Part shown: in pieces, positions 49,111-64,000 of the stretch | How positions within the stretch are numbered: position 1 is the stretch's first letter | Layout: each line of letters starts with the position of its first letter | Assembly (NCBI GenBank): GCA_022113835.1 | Contig: JAILWY010000026.1 | Location: 10,195,001 to 10,259,000, forward strand | Source of the DNA: Atopsyche davidsoni | Lineage: Eukaryota; Arthropoda; Insecta; Trichoptera; Hydrobiosidae | Direction: 5' to 3' | Length of the DNA: 64,000 bases | Notes under the pieces: generated by a model | Told to the model about the DNA's origin: nothing | Seen by the model: only the letters and a program-made list of their open reading frames with translations | Database searches by the model: none | Position numbers and translations under genes: made by a program

Positions 49111-52100
49111 GCGCTGAAAATAACTGAATTTATTAGTGCTTCTCAATCAAATTGTGCCACGGAATTCCCGCAAATCGGATGAACTATGGCGTCATCCATA
49201 ACTTTGCCAGTTTTTTTTCCAAAAATAATTAAAATGACACCCTTTTTTTTCAAGCTATAATATATCATTAAGCTCTTAAATTGTACAGTTTTGAATATTT
49301 ATTTTGATATCACGTAAAATTCAAAAAACCCTAGCGATTAGTTTTTTATTTATTTATAAATATTTGGATATGTTATTTTGATATATAGCTATTAATAAAT
49401 ATTATTGTGTAATCTATTAACACCTTATCATGTGTGTTCATCATTATTATTTAATCACCAAAATCAGACTCGTTGAATATCTTTTGTATTACTGACATAT
49501 AAAGAGAATGTGCTTTTCGTATTGTCAGTTCGCATTTTTGGGAATTCTGAGGCCTGTGTTTATAAAGTACTAATATGCTGAATAATAACGGAGCTTTTCC
49601 ATTAGCAATGGTTTTCCGTGCCCAGAAATAGTGTAAAGTTCGGAAAGAGCGTTAATTTTTCTTCTTTGGGGATTCTCGGGCTCCAAGAATACATTTTTAA
49701 TTTAGCTGTAATGAGCTGCGGCAAGCCGCGGCGAACGCGACTGCTCCTCGTCACGGCGAACTCTTCGAACCCTTTCAATATGCCTTGCATATATTAACAT
49801 ATTTGCATTATTTGCAAACTCAAAATGGACGCTGACATCTATTGCATCAAATATTTAGTTTTTAATCAACTTAACGCTATTGTTTTATATAATATACCTG
49901 CTATAAATGTTGTAAACCTCGTAAATCTAAAAATAATAAATGAACAATACTACGTGAGCATTATATTATTTAAGCCAACTTGTAGCGTATAATAAATAAT
50001 TGTTTATTTTTAAATAATATTTATATTATTTTGCACGTTCTCGGTTAACACAAGCAAACACTTAAATACTAAATATTTTTCGCAGTTTATCTGTTATTAT
50101 TCACAACGCCACACTTTGGGATGAATTTAAAGTATGAAAGTTTTTCAAATTATGAAAAGTTTAATTTACGAAATAATTAAAACCTCGCCGACTGTGAAAT
50201 TAGAGCCTCCCGCCGTCTCCTCGGAGGTACTCGCTCACGGTGACCTGCGAATCAGAATTTTTTTTGCGGATTTGGTTTTAAAGTTTTGATCAAACGGCAT
50301 AGATTGATCGCTCGCACCTCGTTAAAGGAATGCTATTAAGCGGGGACATAAAAATACACTACACGCCGTTATGCCGTGTACACGCAGTTAAGGGCGCTCC
50401 GATATTGAAGCCGCGTTCCCGGCAGTCCGCTTTTCCATTGCGGGTATTCGAAAAGGAGATCAAGTATGGTGTATTTTATAAATCATTTATTAATTTTGGT
50501 ATTTTTCTGTTTACAATCAGCAATAAACGGCCATTTGAAAGCATATTACAATTTGGATTAATCGCCTTTAATGGTCGATAAATAATACCCTTAAAACATT
50601 TATTTGTTTTTTTATGTTCCAAAATTAGATTGACGTGAGATTCGATGTTTTTGAATGCTTTGAAATCTATTGCGCAGTGGTTTTGGTATTTTTTTTCTTT
50701 TTGATTTGTTTTTGAACGATAAATTAGATTTCTTGGAAATATTTCGTTAGATGTACTTTTAATTTTTTGTTCAGAGCTTTTAATGAAAATTGCGTAGAAT
50801 TCTTTCAGATTGACAACTTAATTTTTTTTAGAGTTAAATATTTTATTACGTTCGTGTTTGTACTTGCCGCTGGTGATTTTTCCTAACTTTACACAAGGTT
50901 TTCTGGATTGGTTTTTAGAAATTACATATGAATAACTAAACATAGGATCGATATATTTACATTTTGATAATACAGGGCTGAGCTGTATTTCTGTTGTCGA
51001 ATGTCACTAAAGATGAAAGATAATGTTAAATATGGCCAGATTGTCAGGTCCAATCAAGAAGTGAGTTAAGTATCCAAATACATGATGTTTTATTTTTATT
51101 GTTTATTTACAATTTATTTGCATAAGCCCTCGAGAGTTTTTATTTAATTTTGGATGATTTATAATCGAGTAAACATGGTTTAATTTTTATTGTTCTATAT
51201 TTTATTTTCAATAAATAATTAGGTCGTATTCAAAGGCAACTATATAATGCGGCAACTGTGTTCTTCGAGGGTGCTGTGGTGTTCATTGTCAATGAACTTT
51301 GTATCTTAGTTGCTCGCAGCGGCGCGTGGATAGTGAGAGTGTTGTAAACTATTTGATAACTAAGCTAATTTCAAACATATCTGAGTACAAATATAAATTT
51401 AATTATTTTCTTTTATGTGTTTGTATATATATATATATATGTATATATATAATTAAAATCACCAGCTTGTGATATCTTATCTTCAATGTATATTTTTATA
51501 AATCATTTGATTAATATTGACAATATATTTTAATGATAACGATATCTATTAATAATGTTATAATAAAATACGTGCTATAATTACTATACATGTCACACAC
51601 AAGTAATCTGATCGTTGTTTCTTCCCGGCTATTAGGCGCTTGGTGTGTTAATTAAACACCGTGTATGTAGGGTTAGAAAAATATTTTTTTTTAAAAAATG
51701 ATTGCATATACTTTGTAAAGTATATATTATATAATGTTTTTACTATGAAATCGTGTTTTACTTCATTTTCTTATTGTTTCAACAGCATTAAATATGTTCT
51801 TATTTTCCGACGGACACACCCCGACGCCGAGTAATGCGCGGTACACCGCTTTGTGTAGTCCGCAGTGATGAAATTGAAAATGCAACGTGTCGCCGGGGAG
51901 CACTCTCTATTCACTGTTCGGGGGTGGCGGGGGATGGGGCGGCAACTCGTGCAATAACCACCCTAGTTGATAATAACTACCCAGAACATCACACATGTTG
52001 CAATACCTATGCAGCCAACAGACGCTTTATTTGTATAGGGCTAATTTGTGCCGTTCCGATGGTTGCAACACTCATGATCGTTCTGAACTTTTATAATCGT

Positions 52101-54934
52101 ATTTACCATTCAAAGCAAACCACGAGTTTCAGAATTTAAACTAATTCAAAGCAAATTTTATATTAAAAGGTTTGTTTGACGTGGAGCTCACGGGCTCTTT
52201 GTTTGCTCTTGATAGACATTTTGCATATACTCGTATAATTCCTAAAATGATATGAGCTTTATATTTTTCGATTCTATTCATAAAGGCTCTCAATTCGCAT
52301 AAATTGTATTAAAAAAACTTTTCGTTGTTTTTATTGGTAGTAGTAAGTACTTATAAAATGTGATTTGCCTCAAACTATTGCAAAATAATATTAACATATG
52401 TTGTACAATCGACTTTTACAAATTAAAAAATGCACTTTTCGCATTTGGATATAACCTATACGTAATATAATTTATTATTTCTTGAAAAAATAAGCTATAT
52501 ATTTTTTATTGTTCTGTTAATATGTAACACCACCAGAGCCAATATTTATAGCAACTATTTTTATCACATGCAATAAAATGACTGCGATAATAGACTACTT
52601 ATCTATTTCGTAATGATTATGTCCTTTTTGTATCCTTCCATCTGTCCAAAGAATTCATTTAATACTTTCCGAGCTTATGATTTGCCTATTGTTTTGTAAT
52701 TGGTAGCATACTTACATTGTATATGGGATTGATTCCCCAGTAGTCTGGCGTAAGCAGGCGCCTGTCGTGAGTTGTGATATCTACAAGTAATTTATAATAT
52801 CTACTGACATTTTCTGCCAGATTTATTTACATTTTTCTTTCTCGTTACATAATTTATAATTATGTATATTCTTTTTGATGACTTGAAACATGACACTTTT
52901 TTAAAATTCCCACACAATCATTTTATTTCAAGAATATTAAATGCTAACACCGCATATCTTTGAAATACGATGATGATGCGAGAACCGGTGTTTTTATTAA
53001 TAAAAAAGCCAACATAATATAAATCCGAATCACAAAACGCTGATTTTAAGGATATGCCACAAAAACTGAGATATTCGGGCTGATAATATGGAGTACGAGA
53101 GGAGTTGGAGAAGAAAAATACTAGTTTTTCGTTTTATTAACCGAGTGTGATTATTCACTAATTGAGTTTTCTTTTTTATACGCGATGAAACAATACCTTA
53201 TTAAATTCTAAATTGATAAGTTTAGATATCAAATACACCAGACTTTTATGGCTCATATTAATTATCGTAGCTCTAGTTGACTGGATAAATTAAAATTACA
53301 ATTTACCACTTACAACGTATATAAAAATAAAATACGTATACTTAGCGTGAATATTTCGACATAAAACAAAAATGGAACGCTCTTAAGTGCACGGAGGTGT
53401 TTGTTTGTACGCGAGTTGTTGCCTTTAACGGTCTCGTAGAACGTAAAACGCAAAGCGGAGGCTTAATATGAGAAAATAATTTAAAATTATCTTACAAAAC
53501 AAACAAACAAGACGCCCTCTCACTTTACACCCAGGCGGGAGCGATACCTTCAGTTATCGCGACCAATTGATCTGTTGACGTTTTTGTATTGCAAACGAGG
53601 TTTTTTTTGAGCTGGTGCTATAACGTCAGAAAAGCTTATATTTTACGAAGGAGTCTCAATTTATTACACAGTGATAGTAAGAATAATTAGTTTCTATTCC
53701 CACTTTTATTATGAACACACTGAAACATTACATAATCAGTTATGATTATTTTTTTGTACTATGGGTCTGACACATCATTCATTTCGGCCTTTATTGAGAA
53801 TCTACTATATTGTAGTGTTATTATTATAGTTGTATTAAATTACACTTAATACGAGTATATAACAAAATTTATGGTTAAAAAATATTTATTAAATTTTGTC
53901 ATTGGTGGCATTTTGAAAACATATCCCATTCATTGTAGTGTTTTCCTGAAAGTCTTCTTTTGAAGTAATTGACAGAAATTTTCGCCATACAAAACGTCGG
54001 CTTTTGTTTGTGCCGCCTTAGATTTGCGAGCCTAATAGTTGATTGCGCACATTAGCTTGACGGAGCTTTTGTGCGGGGCGGTATCACGGCTCGGATTAAA
54101 GTCTCAGCGGAGGGAATTAGGTTTCCTTTCTTAAGACGCAGTAACTCGAGGCTCGGGGAGCACGGCAACTCGCGGGGCGGCAGCCGCGGCAGGAACACCA
54201 CCAAAGGAAGTATTTCATTATCATATTATTTCATAATATTTTACAAAGACGATATTACATATTGTGTAATATATTCATCCACACAATTTTTCATGCTTAT
54301 ATTACTTTCGTTAAAGTTTTGAGCTTAAGTGATATATAAATGGAAAAAGGTAAGCCGACTTTCCGCTTGAGAGCATTCTCAAACGCACATGTTTTTGATT
54401 ATTTGATATTGCTTCCATATTTGCAGATAATTTATGTTTTTTAACTTTACTTTTCAATAAATATTATTGTTTATTATGTTGGTCACTTAAATATCGTGTT
54501 ATTGCAATTGAAATAATTTTTTATTGTAAATTATTAATGCTAATGGATAGATTATGTGTTTTGTCGCGGTACTTACAATTGAATTAAATGTACAATTATA
54601 AAATCTATATTTAAAAAAATTAAATGCTATATAAATATTTTTGAAAAACATAATTGAGTTTTAGGAACTACCGTCTTTAATATTATACTTTTGTTTTTTT
54701 TCTGCGAAGAAACAACTACGATGTCTGTCAATTTCATTTTAAGAAAAAGAACATTGAAAATGTTCTGGAATTTTTTTTAACAGATGAAACGAGTAAATAA
54801 TAAATAAAATAACCAATATTGTAGTTTCAGAAATGTTATTTACTTAACTAATTGAATTTATACCTTTTTCATTTGGATATTAGACTTATAGGTACAGCAA
54901 CTGAAATCTTTATATCTTGATGAAAAACATTGAT

Positions 54935-54955
54935 GAGGTGTGAGGTGTGAGGTGT
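54935..54955. repeat. heptamer tandem repeat (GAGGTGT x3)
   Basis: Three exact tandem copies of GAGGTGT in AT-rich sequence. It is short and may simply reflect replication slippage. Confidence 0.85.
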
Positions 54956-57900
54956 ATTGAAAAAAATCTATCTGTCCGTGTTTTCGACAATCTAAGAAAT
55001 AAACAATAAATAATTACTTTTAATGTGAAAATATCTTGTTCGCTCGTACGATTTAATAAGTTAGAGAAAAAATCTTATGTATTATAGTCAATAAATTCGT
55101 GAAGAGAGAAGCTTATTTGCATTGCAGAATCTCCATCAATTTTTAAATACCACTTTTGGGACATTCACCTTTTACCCCGCCGTCCCAAAATGCTTCGCCA
55201 GAACGTCCTCGTGCTTCTTTTCATATGATGTTCCGCCGTCTATATCTCCCCGAACGGCACTATCCCCCTAACAATAGACCCCGTTGGTATTTTATGCCAG
55301 TCTCTACGATTATTGTGAAGTTGAAGTATGCACAAGTTGGCAGTTTATTTACTGCTGGAGGCGTCTTGCTCGGAAGTTAACACAATCCGCTGAGATCACG
55401 TACTCGCCGCCAGTATTTTTACGTTCAGTTTTATAATCTAGCCAGAGTAATGCGTCCGTTGCAGCCATACTTGTGAATTCCATCCCCCAGGGTGAATACT
55501 CAGACTGGAATATTTCTAGTGATTCTTTGTTGCCCGTATCGGGCAAAGAGATGATTTCATCCTCTGGTGATTTACCTTCTTATTTATTGTTGTTATTTGA
55601 ACACGATTTTGCACTCTTACCATTGATCGATTTTGAAAAGTTATTTTTCTCTGAAAAAGTTTATTCGCCTGGTACTCATATATATCTTTGGCACTTGACT
55701 TGTTTAGTACAGACGCACAGCGAATGTGTTATTGAATTTATAATATTATACTTGCTGGAAATATTAATATCATTTGAATAATCTAAAAAATGAACTAGGT
55801 ACTACATGCTAATGTTAATTTACGTATGAAGTAAGTGCTGCTTGTTAATTTGATTTAACATATTTCTTTGATATAAATTTTGATTTAATAGAATTCCTTT
55901 ACCTGCTCCATAAAAAAAGTGTTTTTTTTTTACTTATTTAATGATGATTCGATGGTTTCGGTAATTTTAATATGTAATTTATATGTTTAAAATAAATATA
56001 CATTACTTCTCAATTTACCGCGCTTTACTGAAATTCACTAATTAATTTAATATTTTATTAATTTAAATTATGGATATTTTTGAAATGTTGCACATGAATC
56101 AATAACAATGGGTTCTTTATGAACTATTAAACAAAAGCCGGAAAGTAGGGATGGGTCATGAGTCATGAGGGTATACAACACACAATACATCACTTGCAGT
56201 GTGCGTCTCTACAATAGATAACGCCAGCCAGCACGAGAGGGCGGGTGTCGCTTGTTGCGGACCTCAAAAGCGGCCTTCATTAGAACCCGGGAACCCCTTC
56301 CTCGCGCTCTCTTGCTATCCTCCTCGCTCCCCGACTTCTCACCTTACACCCCCATCGCCCGCCGGGCCGTACAAAGGAAGGACTTCATCATGCCGTGATA
56401 GAAATTTCATTGCGGCACTATTTCAAATCTATTCAAACTCGAGCTTCGTAATTAATTCAATGCTCGAACCGTTTTTCGGGACTACCGCGACGACAGATAA
56501 GTCAAAAGAGAAGTGATGAAGGTTTTAATATCTAACTTCTCGCATGCCTGTCGTGCCCGCTTATGTGTCATAGCCTAAACACATCTTTTAGAAATAATTT
56601 AATATCTGTTTGCATACGGCTTTTCTATTATAATTCCACTAAATCGTTCGATGAAGGTGGGCGTCGTTTTTGGACTACTTTTTTTAAAATATAAATATTA
56701 CGATAATAGCTCCGCTCCAGTTTATGTAATTCAAATAATAGACGAGTTACAAGTAGGCTATGTGAAAGTTGAAAACAATCCCATTGAAAGCATATTTTTA
56801 AATCGGCTAATTAAAAAAAGAAAAAAAAAACATTTTTAAGTGACAGTTTCACCGATTATACACTCTTTTTATTATGAATACTTTTGGTTGACTCTTTTGT
56901 CTTTTACTCAAGCTACCTGTATTAAATTATTTTTTTACATGAGGCATCTAACGATGGCAGCCTGTTATTTCTGACATATTATCAAAAAAATAATTATACG
57001 TGTTCTCATATAGTTATGCAGTGATTGTTTTCTAAATACGAGCAATTTACTCTTTAGTTTATGAAGTTTGATATACTCGCTTTGGCGTTGCCAGCGTCGA
57101 TGCTGCCGCCGCTTTTAACTTTTGATGGACGCGTGGCACCGCAGGCGAGTGGAAAGTTAACAACTCGCTCATCAGGGGTAGTTTTTCGTGGTTTAACGTG
57201 TAGACGGATAGGGCGGCGCGGACCTTGCGGGACCTCTGCCCCCTACCCTTTCTACTTCAAATCTAATTTTATCAACCTTGCCTCCCTCCTCCACCGCTTG
57301 CTATCAGGCGGTAATGCTGTCTACTCTAAAATATATTCTTAAAATTTGCGTAATTTTAATTGACGTCTGCTTTTTTCAAAATAGTGATTTCATATTTTTT
57401 TATTTATGCAAACAATGCGAAAGTAATGCATTTTAATATTTGTAAAAGTACCGAGATGTATGAAGTAATGAAAAAATATATTTTTTTAACATAATGTTCT
57501 ATAGAGAACTTAGAGACTGACTTTCACACCTTATCGTTGCTTGATGATTCTCGACAGTAGTTTCTCAGATGTATATTTTTTGTTGTTTTATATAACGTTT
57601 ATTTTCAAATTCTTTTTCATATGTATAAAAAAATAGGAAACATGACAACCGACTCACCATCATTATCTTGATATTTTTTTTAGGTCGTTTAACATGTATA
57701 CTGAAGTAACGAAGGTTGTTATTGTCGATTTCCTACGAAATGTTGCTTTTAATGAAACTTTTATTGTTGATAATATTATTTTATAATTAAGGTTAACATT
57801 TGAAGAAAAAACTTAATTAACTATAAAAAAATCCATATTAAAAAATTACATCTAAAATATGACTTTAACTGGGTACATTTAATAATTTGGAAATTAATTA

Positions 57901-60900
57901 TATTCAACAGTGGATATGCAATACTTTCAGTTAGTTGCTGGTCAACCTCTATCGGATGAAATCATCTTTTGTCTGCTGAAATCTTTTATTTTACCAACGT
58001 ATTTAAAACATTGTTACGTTAAAATCGTTGTGTATAAAATTGTTTTAATTTGATAAATTATAGTTAATCTACATTGTTCATTTCGGTTGAAAAAATGTAA
58101 TTTATTACTAGAAAGCTTACCATGATAAGGTTATTAGTGTTAAAAAAGTAATGAGAGTGTATTTTGTATAATTTAAAACATAATTCCTATTTAACTTGAT
58201 TTAGATCAATGCTTTCCTCAGTGAGTAGATATTTCGCTCTCAGGGTATGCAAATTTATTATTCCATAATATTTAACGTACGCCGTATGATGTATGGTTTC
58301 TACATGATGTATTATTCTCTTTAATCATTGTGTTTGCATTAGTAATCTGCTAATATACAATGCATAATGCACATGATTTCCATCACGTGGGAATATGTTC
58401 AACGCGTGTTTTTCATTAATCTGTTCAAATAATAATTCTGTTAACATGAATTGTGCTGATATTGCTTTATAAACCTATATGTCCTGTTGTCCTTGCATGT
58501 TATTACACCGTTGAAGGCAGGATAAATGTATATGGCATTGTCTCAAAACAGACTTATGTTTATCGGTATGCTCGATAATATTTGTAATGAGTTTTTTTTA
58601 TTATTATTTACTTTAATAATAAGCTTTACATTGTAGACGCTGATTATCGTGTCCTTAATGTTGCGTTTCTTTGTAAATAAACAACCTAATTTGAATATTC
58701 ATAAGCTGCACGTTATTGATAGAATTATCGAAACGAGCTTACGCAATAAATCATATTTCACGCAGTATAAATTAAATACAATTTTTTCAGACATGTAATA
58801 TGATTCACAATATAATTATTTTGCATCAGTATAAACTCTGTTACCTCATTGCTGTTCGTTTGATGTAGTGACCTATATTCGAACTTGACCCCTGATTGTC
58901 GAATTTCTTCTCAAGTTCTGTTAGATTTAGCCACTGTGATGTATAGATGTACATTTTTCTTCACAATATATTTACTCAAGAGCTTTCTAGCCCTTGAGTA
59001 AACAATTGAATCTTAAGTCGTAACTTAATGTCATCGCAGGCTTCAAGCACTGATTGGAACGTTATTGATTACTATTGATTAAAAAAAATCAAACATTTTC
59101 ACAATAAATAGAGTTTGGCCAAAGTCAACCTAAGTTTATTTTCGCAAATCCTTTGCTAATGCAAATACCGAACACTTTAGATTAACTTAGGCCTACTATG
59201 TAATGGAACATTTATTGATGACCCCCGTTTTTGAGTTGTCTGGTTCTACCGCCTGTTTTGACAGGGAGTAGAAGTGGGATCACTTATTGGTTTAGAATCA
59301 CGTGATTTGAATATGAATTTACGTATCGCTTGAATATTCGTCCTGCGACATGTACTGGCACCGCCAGCTGCTTAGCATTCGTATCGACGTGCTTTTCAAA
59401 AATACGACTGATTGCACAATGAACAAAAAAGAATTCAAAGGAAAATAATTACTTATTATCGATTTTTTTTTATACATTTACAATCAATTAATGATTGCAA
59501 AGATAATTTTAACTTAATAATATCAACGATCGAGTTTGGACCTGAGAGCTTTTTTTCCGAATATCAGTGAGTTTTTATTAATTACATAATTTGGGACAAT
59601 TATTCATTTAAATAATTGTACCTAATTATCTTTATCGTTTTATATTCAAACCTGAATGAAATGAGTAACATGGGCTTCTATGTTTTTATACCGATGCTTC
59701 TTTAGTGACAGTCTCCATCATATTTATCTAACTCCTTGTGTGTGTATCCATTGATGACGATTTTTATTTTTACATAAAGCATACAACATGATGAAAATTT
59801 GTTATAAATCATTGTTCCTTCATATATAAATGTATAGAATTATACGTAACGTTTCCACTATTATACCAGAGAATGAAGTATGTAGTTTAACGCCTTAGAC
59901 TTTATTATTCGTATGACGCTTTACCGCTAGTTTTTTTACTTGCATAAAATTAACTTTTTCTTCATTTTCACTCGCAAACAGCTTTATGTTTCGAGTGAAG
60001 TGATCTTCAGTCGTCCTCTGCGGCCTTCAGGAGTGGGGCTCGACTGTTGCGCCCCATTCTCTCCGAGAGCTCCCGCCCCTAGACCTCTGCTCCTTGCCGG
60101 TAATTCGAAACGAGATGTGACGCGACGGTCCCCGATAGACGTCATATTAATCAGTGCCACTTTTCAACATCATTTTTTGCCCTGAAAATATTTTAAAAAA
60201 TTGAAAAGAAAAGACGACGATAAATGAACCCAAATCTTGGTCTTATGGGAGATAAGCTTTAATGAGGTTGCTCGTATATATACTTTTACACGTTATCTTA
60301 TTTAATAGATAAATCAGTGAAAGCTGTAATAAATAAAGGCTTTAATCTCTGCGTTTACTAAATCATGCGATAAATACATACATTTTATTAAAGTTTCGGA
60401 ATTTTACAGATTATATGCATTTTTTACATATATTAATTATATATATTTTTTAATAGCATGACTTCTTTTGACGGTTTTATCCACGATAGGTCCGAGCTTC
60501 TTAAATTTTAGACTTGGTTATTTTTTTTTAAGAGCAATCCAATTTCTTAACTGGTCAATACAGTTACATTGGTCAGTATACAAATTGCTGTTTATCGACT
60601 ATGTTCAATAGACTATATATTTGATAATAAACGTTTCATAAATCTATATATTTATTTAATTATAAGTTTATCCATGGAATATTTTTTTTTATTAGTAAGT
60701 ATATAATGGTTGCTTCATTTAATAACTTCAATGTTTGATACAATATCAATATCACAGATAAGGTCTTAGTAATCCAGTTCATTTGTTTTGCAGAAAGATT
60801 AAAACCGATTGCAGACTTGGTTGTTATTCCTCCTATCACGAATATTAAACTAATATACAGTAAACATTGTTAAATTCAATATTAATCTCTCAAATATTAT

Positions 60901-61491
60901 CACCGCTTTATTCGATTCCTGTTCAATTGGTTTTATATGGGTAGTACAAATGGAATCATTCTTAAATAAATTTGCACAGAAAGGGTAAACAGCTGACTGC
61001 GTCACCTAATTCACCAATAATTACGCGGAGTTTGTCGCGTGTGGCACAGTGTTGGATCTCTCCGTCCAGTAATCTGCCTCTAACGTACACTAATTTTGAT
61101 CAATCTGAATATCAGCAAGTAGGACGAAATCCCGCGTATCGATGTCGTGACAAAAATAATATTTCTTTTAAACTAGATTCCTCCGATGTAATGTAGTGAA
61201 TTGCATTGCTGATGTACTCTAACAAACATGTATTTGTGTAAGTAAATGAAACGGGAAGTTTAAAAAATATTCAATTGTTCGCGACATGTTTTCATAGGAA
61301 GCTTTGAATATTATTCTACGACTATCGTAAGTAGCAAACTATAAAAAATGTTATAATTAAAATAAAAACACTTTTTACGAGAGCTTTATTACATGATATG
61401 TTTTTTCTCTCCATAAAATATGTATTTTAACTGCAAATACTAGTCTTATCCTCGATATATATACTATGTATTAAATATGTATAATATATAT

Positions 61492-61580
61492 TCGTTCTTC
61501 TGGTGCCCCTCCTTATAGGAGGTTTGAGACCATTTATTCGAATATATTTCTATTCTAGGCCGGTCTCCTTAATTCGTAAA
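61492..61580 (-). repeat. dispersed repeat, copy B (inverted relative to copy at 14670)
   Basis: The reverse complement matches 14670-14760 over ~90 bp (GAGACCGGCCTAGAATA, AAATATATTCGA, AATGGTC, ACCTCCTAT, GGCACCAGAAGAA). In this copy CCTCC-TTATA-GGAGG (about 61508-61522) forms a small hairpin. It is flanked on both sides by TA-rich tracts, as copy A is on one side. Confidence 0.7.
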
Positions 61581-64000
61581 ATGTATATGTATTATATATA
61601 TATGTAATAAAATAAATAGTTATGTCGATTAATCCTCAAAACGTTAAATTATACAAACGACTGTTTTACTTTTCATTATTTGCCATCAAATAGCGATTGG
61701 CAGGTCCATAAATAGCTCAAACCATAAGGAAGAAGCTGGATGGCAAATACTTGGATCGAGTGCTCGGTGTGTTTGCTTCGGGGAGTGCCTCACTCCGGAG
61801 TCACTCCAGAGTCCAAGTTTGTCGTACAGCTGTACACACACGCTAGTAAGCTTAATTATTTGAGCACTGTAATATTAAGGCGTATGTCGCCAAAGCCCAC
61901 AAACAACTCTCCCTAACTAAACTCGTATTCTCAACCTTTCTCAATGCTAATTTCAAATTTATTATTTTTTAGTAACATTTTATGGATTATTGACTGCTGT
62001 TATAGCTTTCGTTATATGTACTGATAGTTATGTCAGATCCAAACTGTCAATAAAAGAGAACTAAGCTCCATGAGAAGTTTAGAAGTAAGCCGATTTTCAC
62101 TTGATGATTCTGTGTTATGGCAGGTTTGAGATGGTGGAGACTTATTATACTGATCTTTTTGCATTCTATATGTAACCGTTTTTAAAATATCTTTGTTCTT
62201 TGGTTGAACTATTTTAATAATATTCCAAGATCGTCTAGGAAAATGTATTAAATATCTGAATATTTTTTCAAATTGCAATTTATTTTACACGTGATCAGAA
62301 TTTCATTATTTTCAAATAGAAACGGGTATTAATGTGACAGTATAAAATCATGTTTTATGTATCTCCATACTAACGTAAATCCTGTGTCCCCTTAAGTGTA
62401 TTATTTCAAGCTTGTTAGTTATGTAAATTATCCATGCCCTTGTTACCACTCGAATATTTAAATAAATAACCTAAAATTATATTCTTTATCAAACGTGAAA
62501 TTAAAAAAATATACCATGACAGTGATTAGTTTAACATTATTGCTGAGAATATTGTATTTATAGTATATAATATATTTGATATCAAATAATTGAAAACTAA
62601 TATGAGAACGAGGACTTTGTTTTAATAATATTTTCGGTATACAGACTTTATTTTCTTTGTATAATTGTTTCATTGATTCTGTTTGCATAACAAGTTATCA
62701 CGTTTTCAGACACGCGTAGTAAGTAATGAAAACTATTCTTGATTTTGCCATTATAACAATATAATAGTTATCACAAACGTAAACGTATGCAAATTTAAAT
62801 TTACATTTTCTTAAAATAACACAAAGTGTACAATAATACCGTTCATCATTGTTTGATTTTGTCAGAAAATAAATTCACACTTCAAATTAAATAATATAAC
62901 TATTATTTATTTTTCAACGACCCTTACACATTGTCAAAGCTATCTTATTAAATATTTATTGATACGGTGTTTCAGACTATATTGTATCAGCCGAAAATAC
63001 ATGGCTATGTTTGTCCACGAATACATTATTTTTTTGTTTAATTTATTTTACCATGTTTTTTTGTTTACTTTTAATTCTACTAAAATCATCAAGTTATATA
63101 TTTTTATTATGTAAAAAAACCTAGTCACATTAAAAAGTAGTTTTGAATAACACTGAATCTTATAAAAAAAAACACTAAACCAAAATAAAATCAAAATTGA
63201 AGTCGCGAATTGATTCCCAATCTACATTTATTTTTCATCGTTTATTGCGTAAGATTTGGGTTTTTTAATTTTTTAAAAAATTATTATTCGTGTGTTATTA
63301 TGAATGTAGACGTTTTTTAAAAATATAACTATAACATTTAATGAATTTCTTTTCTGTGTGCTGGTATCAAGTACATAACGAAACTTCTAGATTTATTACT
63401 ATTTCCCAAAAAAATTGTTGCATAAAACTTTTTTTCTGGTCTTATAAAGTCTGGTTTAGCCAGTTTTAAAGATAAGCGTCGTAAATTTTTTAGGGATATT
63501 CATAAAACATTTCATTGCTCATAGACAAATAAAATTTGATACGTGATGATCCGATTTATTGGTTTCACATTTAAATGTTGGTGATATCGACGTAAATATA
63601 GCGTTCAAATATATTGCAACATGGACAGAGATCGATTACACGGGACTAAATAATATATGTTGTTTCTGAATATATATTTCTATGGATTCTGTTGTAGTGC
63701 TTTCAATCTATAATGGCTTTAAACGCTTTCTTTTGGCTTTTTCCTTATCACCAAACTAAAAGATTGTGCACAACGACTAGTTTGCTAAAAGCTCTTCCGT
63801 ACATTTTTTTTAAGATAAATTTTTATTTTATATATACAGCATTGAATAAAATTTGCGGTGTCTCCTTGTTTATCAAATATAAATTAGTTTGTACGACGAT
63901 TTTTCCCCTGCATTTTCTCGTAAAATAGACAAGAAGAAGTGCTATTTGAGGCTTGTATTGTATATGTTTGAATCTGCGCGTTTAACTTCATTCGTGCTTT
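61581..64000 (+). other. rl intron 1, end of window
   Basis: AT-rich sequence with no recognisable exon. A modestly GC-richer patch is at about 61730-61830. No kinase exon 2 is found, so the intron continues beyond the window. Confidence 0.5.

Larger units (their letters stand above)
46088..61491 (+). other. rl intron 1, 46.1-61.5 kb
   Basis: No gene recognised on either strand. GC-rich islands lie at about 46210-46330, 47690-47820, 48740-49110, 49700-49780, 50190-50430, 51800-51990, 54060-54210, 56200-56400, 57060-57310 and 60000-60140. A TAAACGGCCATT word occurs at both ~47805 and ~50524. An AP-1-type TGAGTCA lies at about 56160-56166, and a 12-bp E-box palindrome AATCACGTGATT at about 59297-59308. 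A TA-rich tract is at 51424-51451. Open frames inside islands look compositional. Confidence 0.5.

Noticed and set aside
55473..55781. 102-codon plus-strand frame
   Set aside because: It has no ATG start and no recognisable domain, and is followed by low-complexity hydrophobic translation of AT-rich DNA.

Overview
The window is AT-rich nuclear DNA from an insect. Genes have short GT-AG introns, the transposons are mariner and piggyBac types, and one first intron is very large. A lepidopteran is my best guess from composition and transposon content, but nothing here proves the order. There are no bacterial, plasmid or phage features.

Genes are confined to the first ~9.2 kb. Position 1-848 is the right end of a decayed piggyBac-type transposon. 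A two-coding-exon gene on the minus strand (1827-2195) encodes MIC10 (MINOS1), the cristae-junction protein of the mitochondrial MICOS complex. Divergent from it, on the plus strand, is a five-exon gene (3363-7351, 745 codons reconstructed here) for a CKAP2-C-terminal-domain-like protein, a predicted spindle/microtubule mitotic protein with a KEN box. Its first intron holds a complete but internally deleted piggyBac-type element flanked by TTAA. On the same strand follows the first coding exon (9024-9151) of the ERK-type MAP kinase gene (Drosophila rolled), ending inside the ATP-binding glycine loop.

Everything from 9152 to 64000 appears to be part of rolled intron 1, which is therefore longer than 54.8 kb; I see no second kinase exon. 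The intron contains two dead full-length mariner elements of different subfamilies (26362-27632 and 30338-31617), a short fossil of a Tc1/mariner-like transposase (about 14502-14564), a dispersed repeat in two inverted copies 46.8 kb apart (14670-14760 and 61492-61580), a 101-bp TA microsatellite, other simple repeats, and about two dozen GC/CpG-rich islands of 100-350 bp in an otherwise AT-rich background. At 38876/38877 a strong polypyrimidine tract and CAG abut GTGAGT directly. This is the signature of a recursive-splicing ratchet point and would help remove such a large intron. Weaker candidates lie at 26006/26007 and 18027/18028.

The three genes do not form one pathway. The noteworthy points are the divergent housekeeping/mitotic pair, the recent-looking transposon load in the gene-dense end, and the regulatory and splicing structure of the giant MAP-kinase intron.
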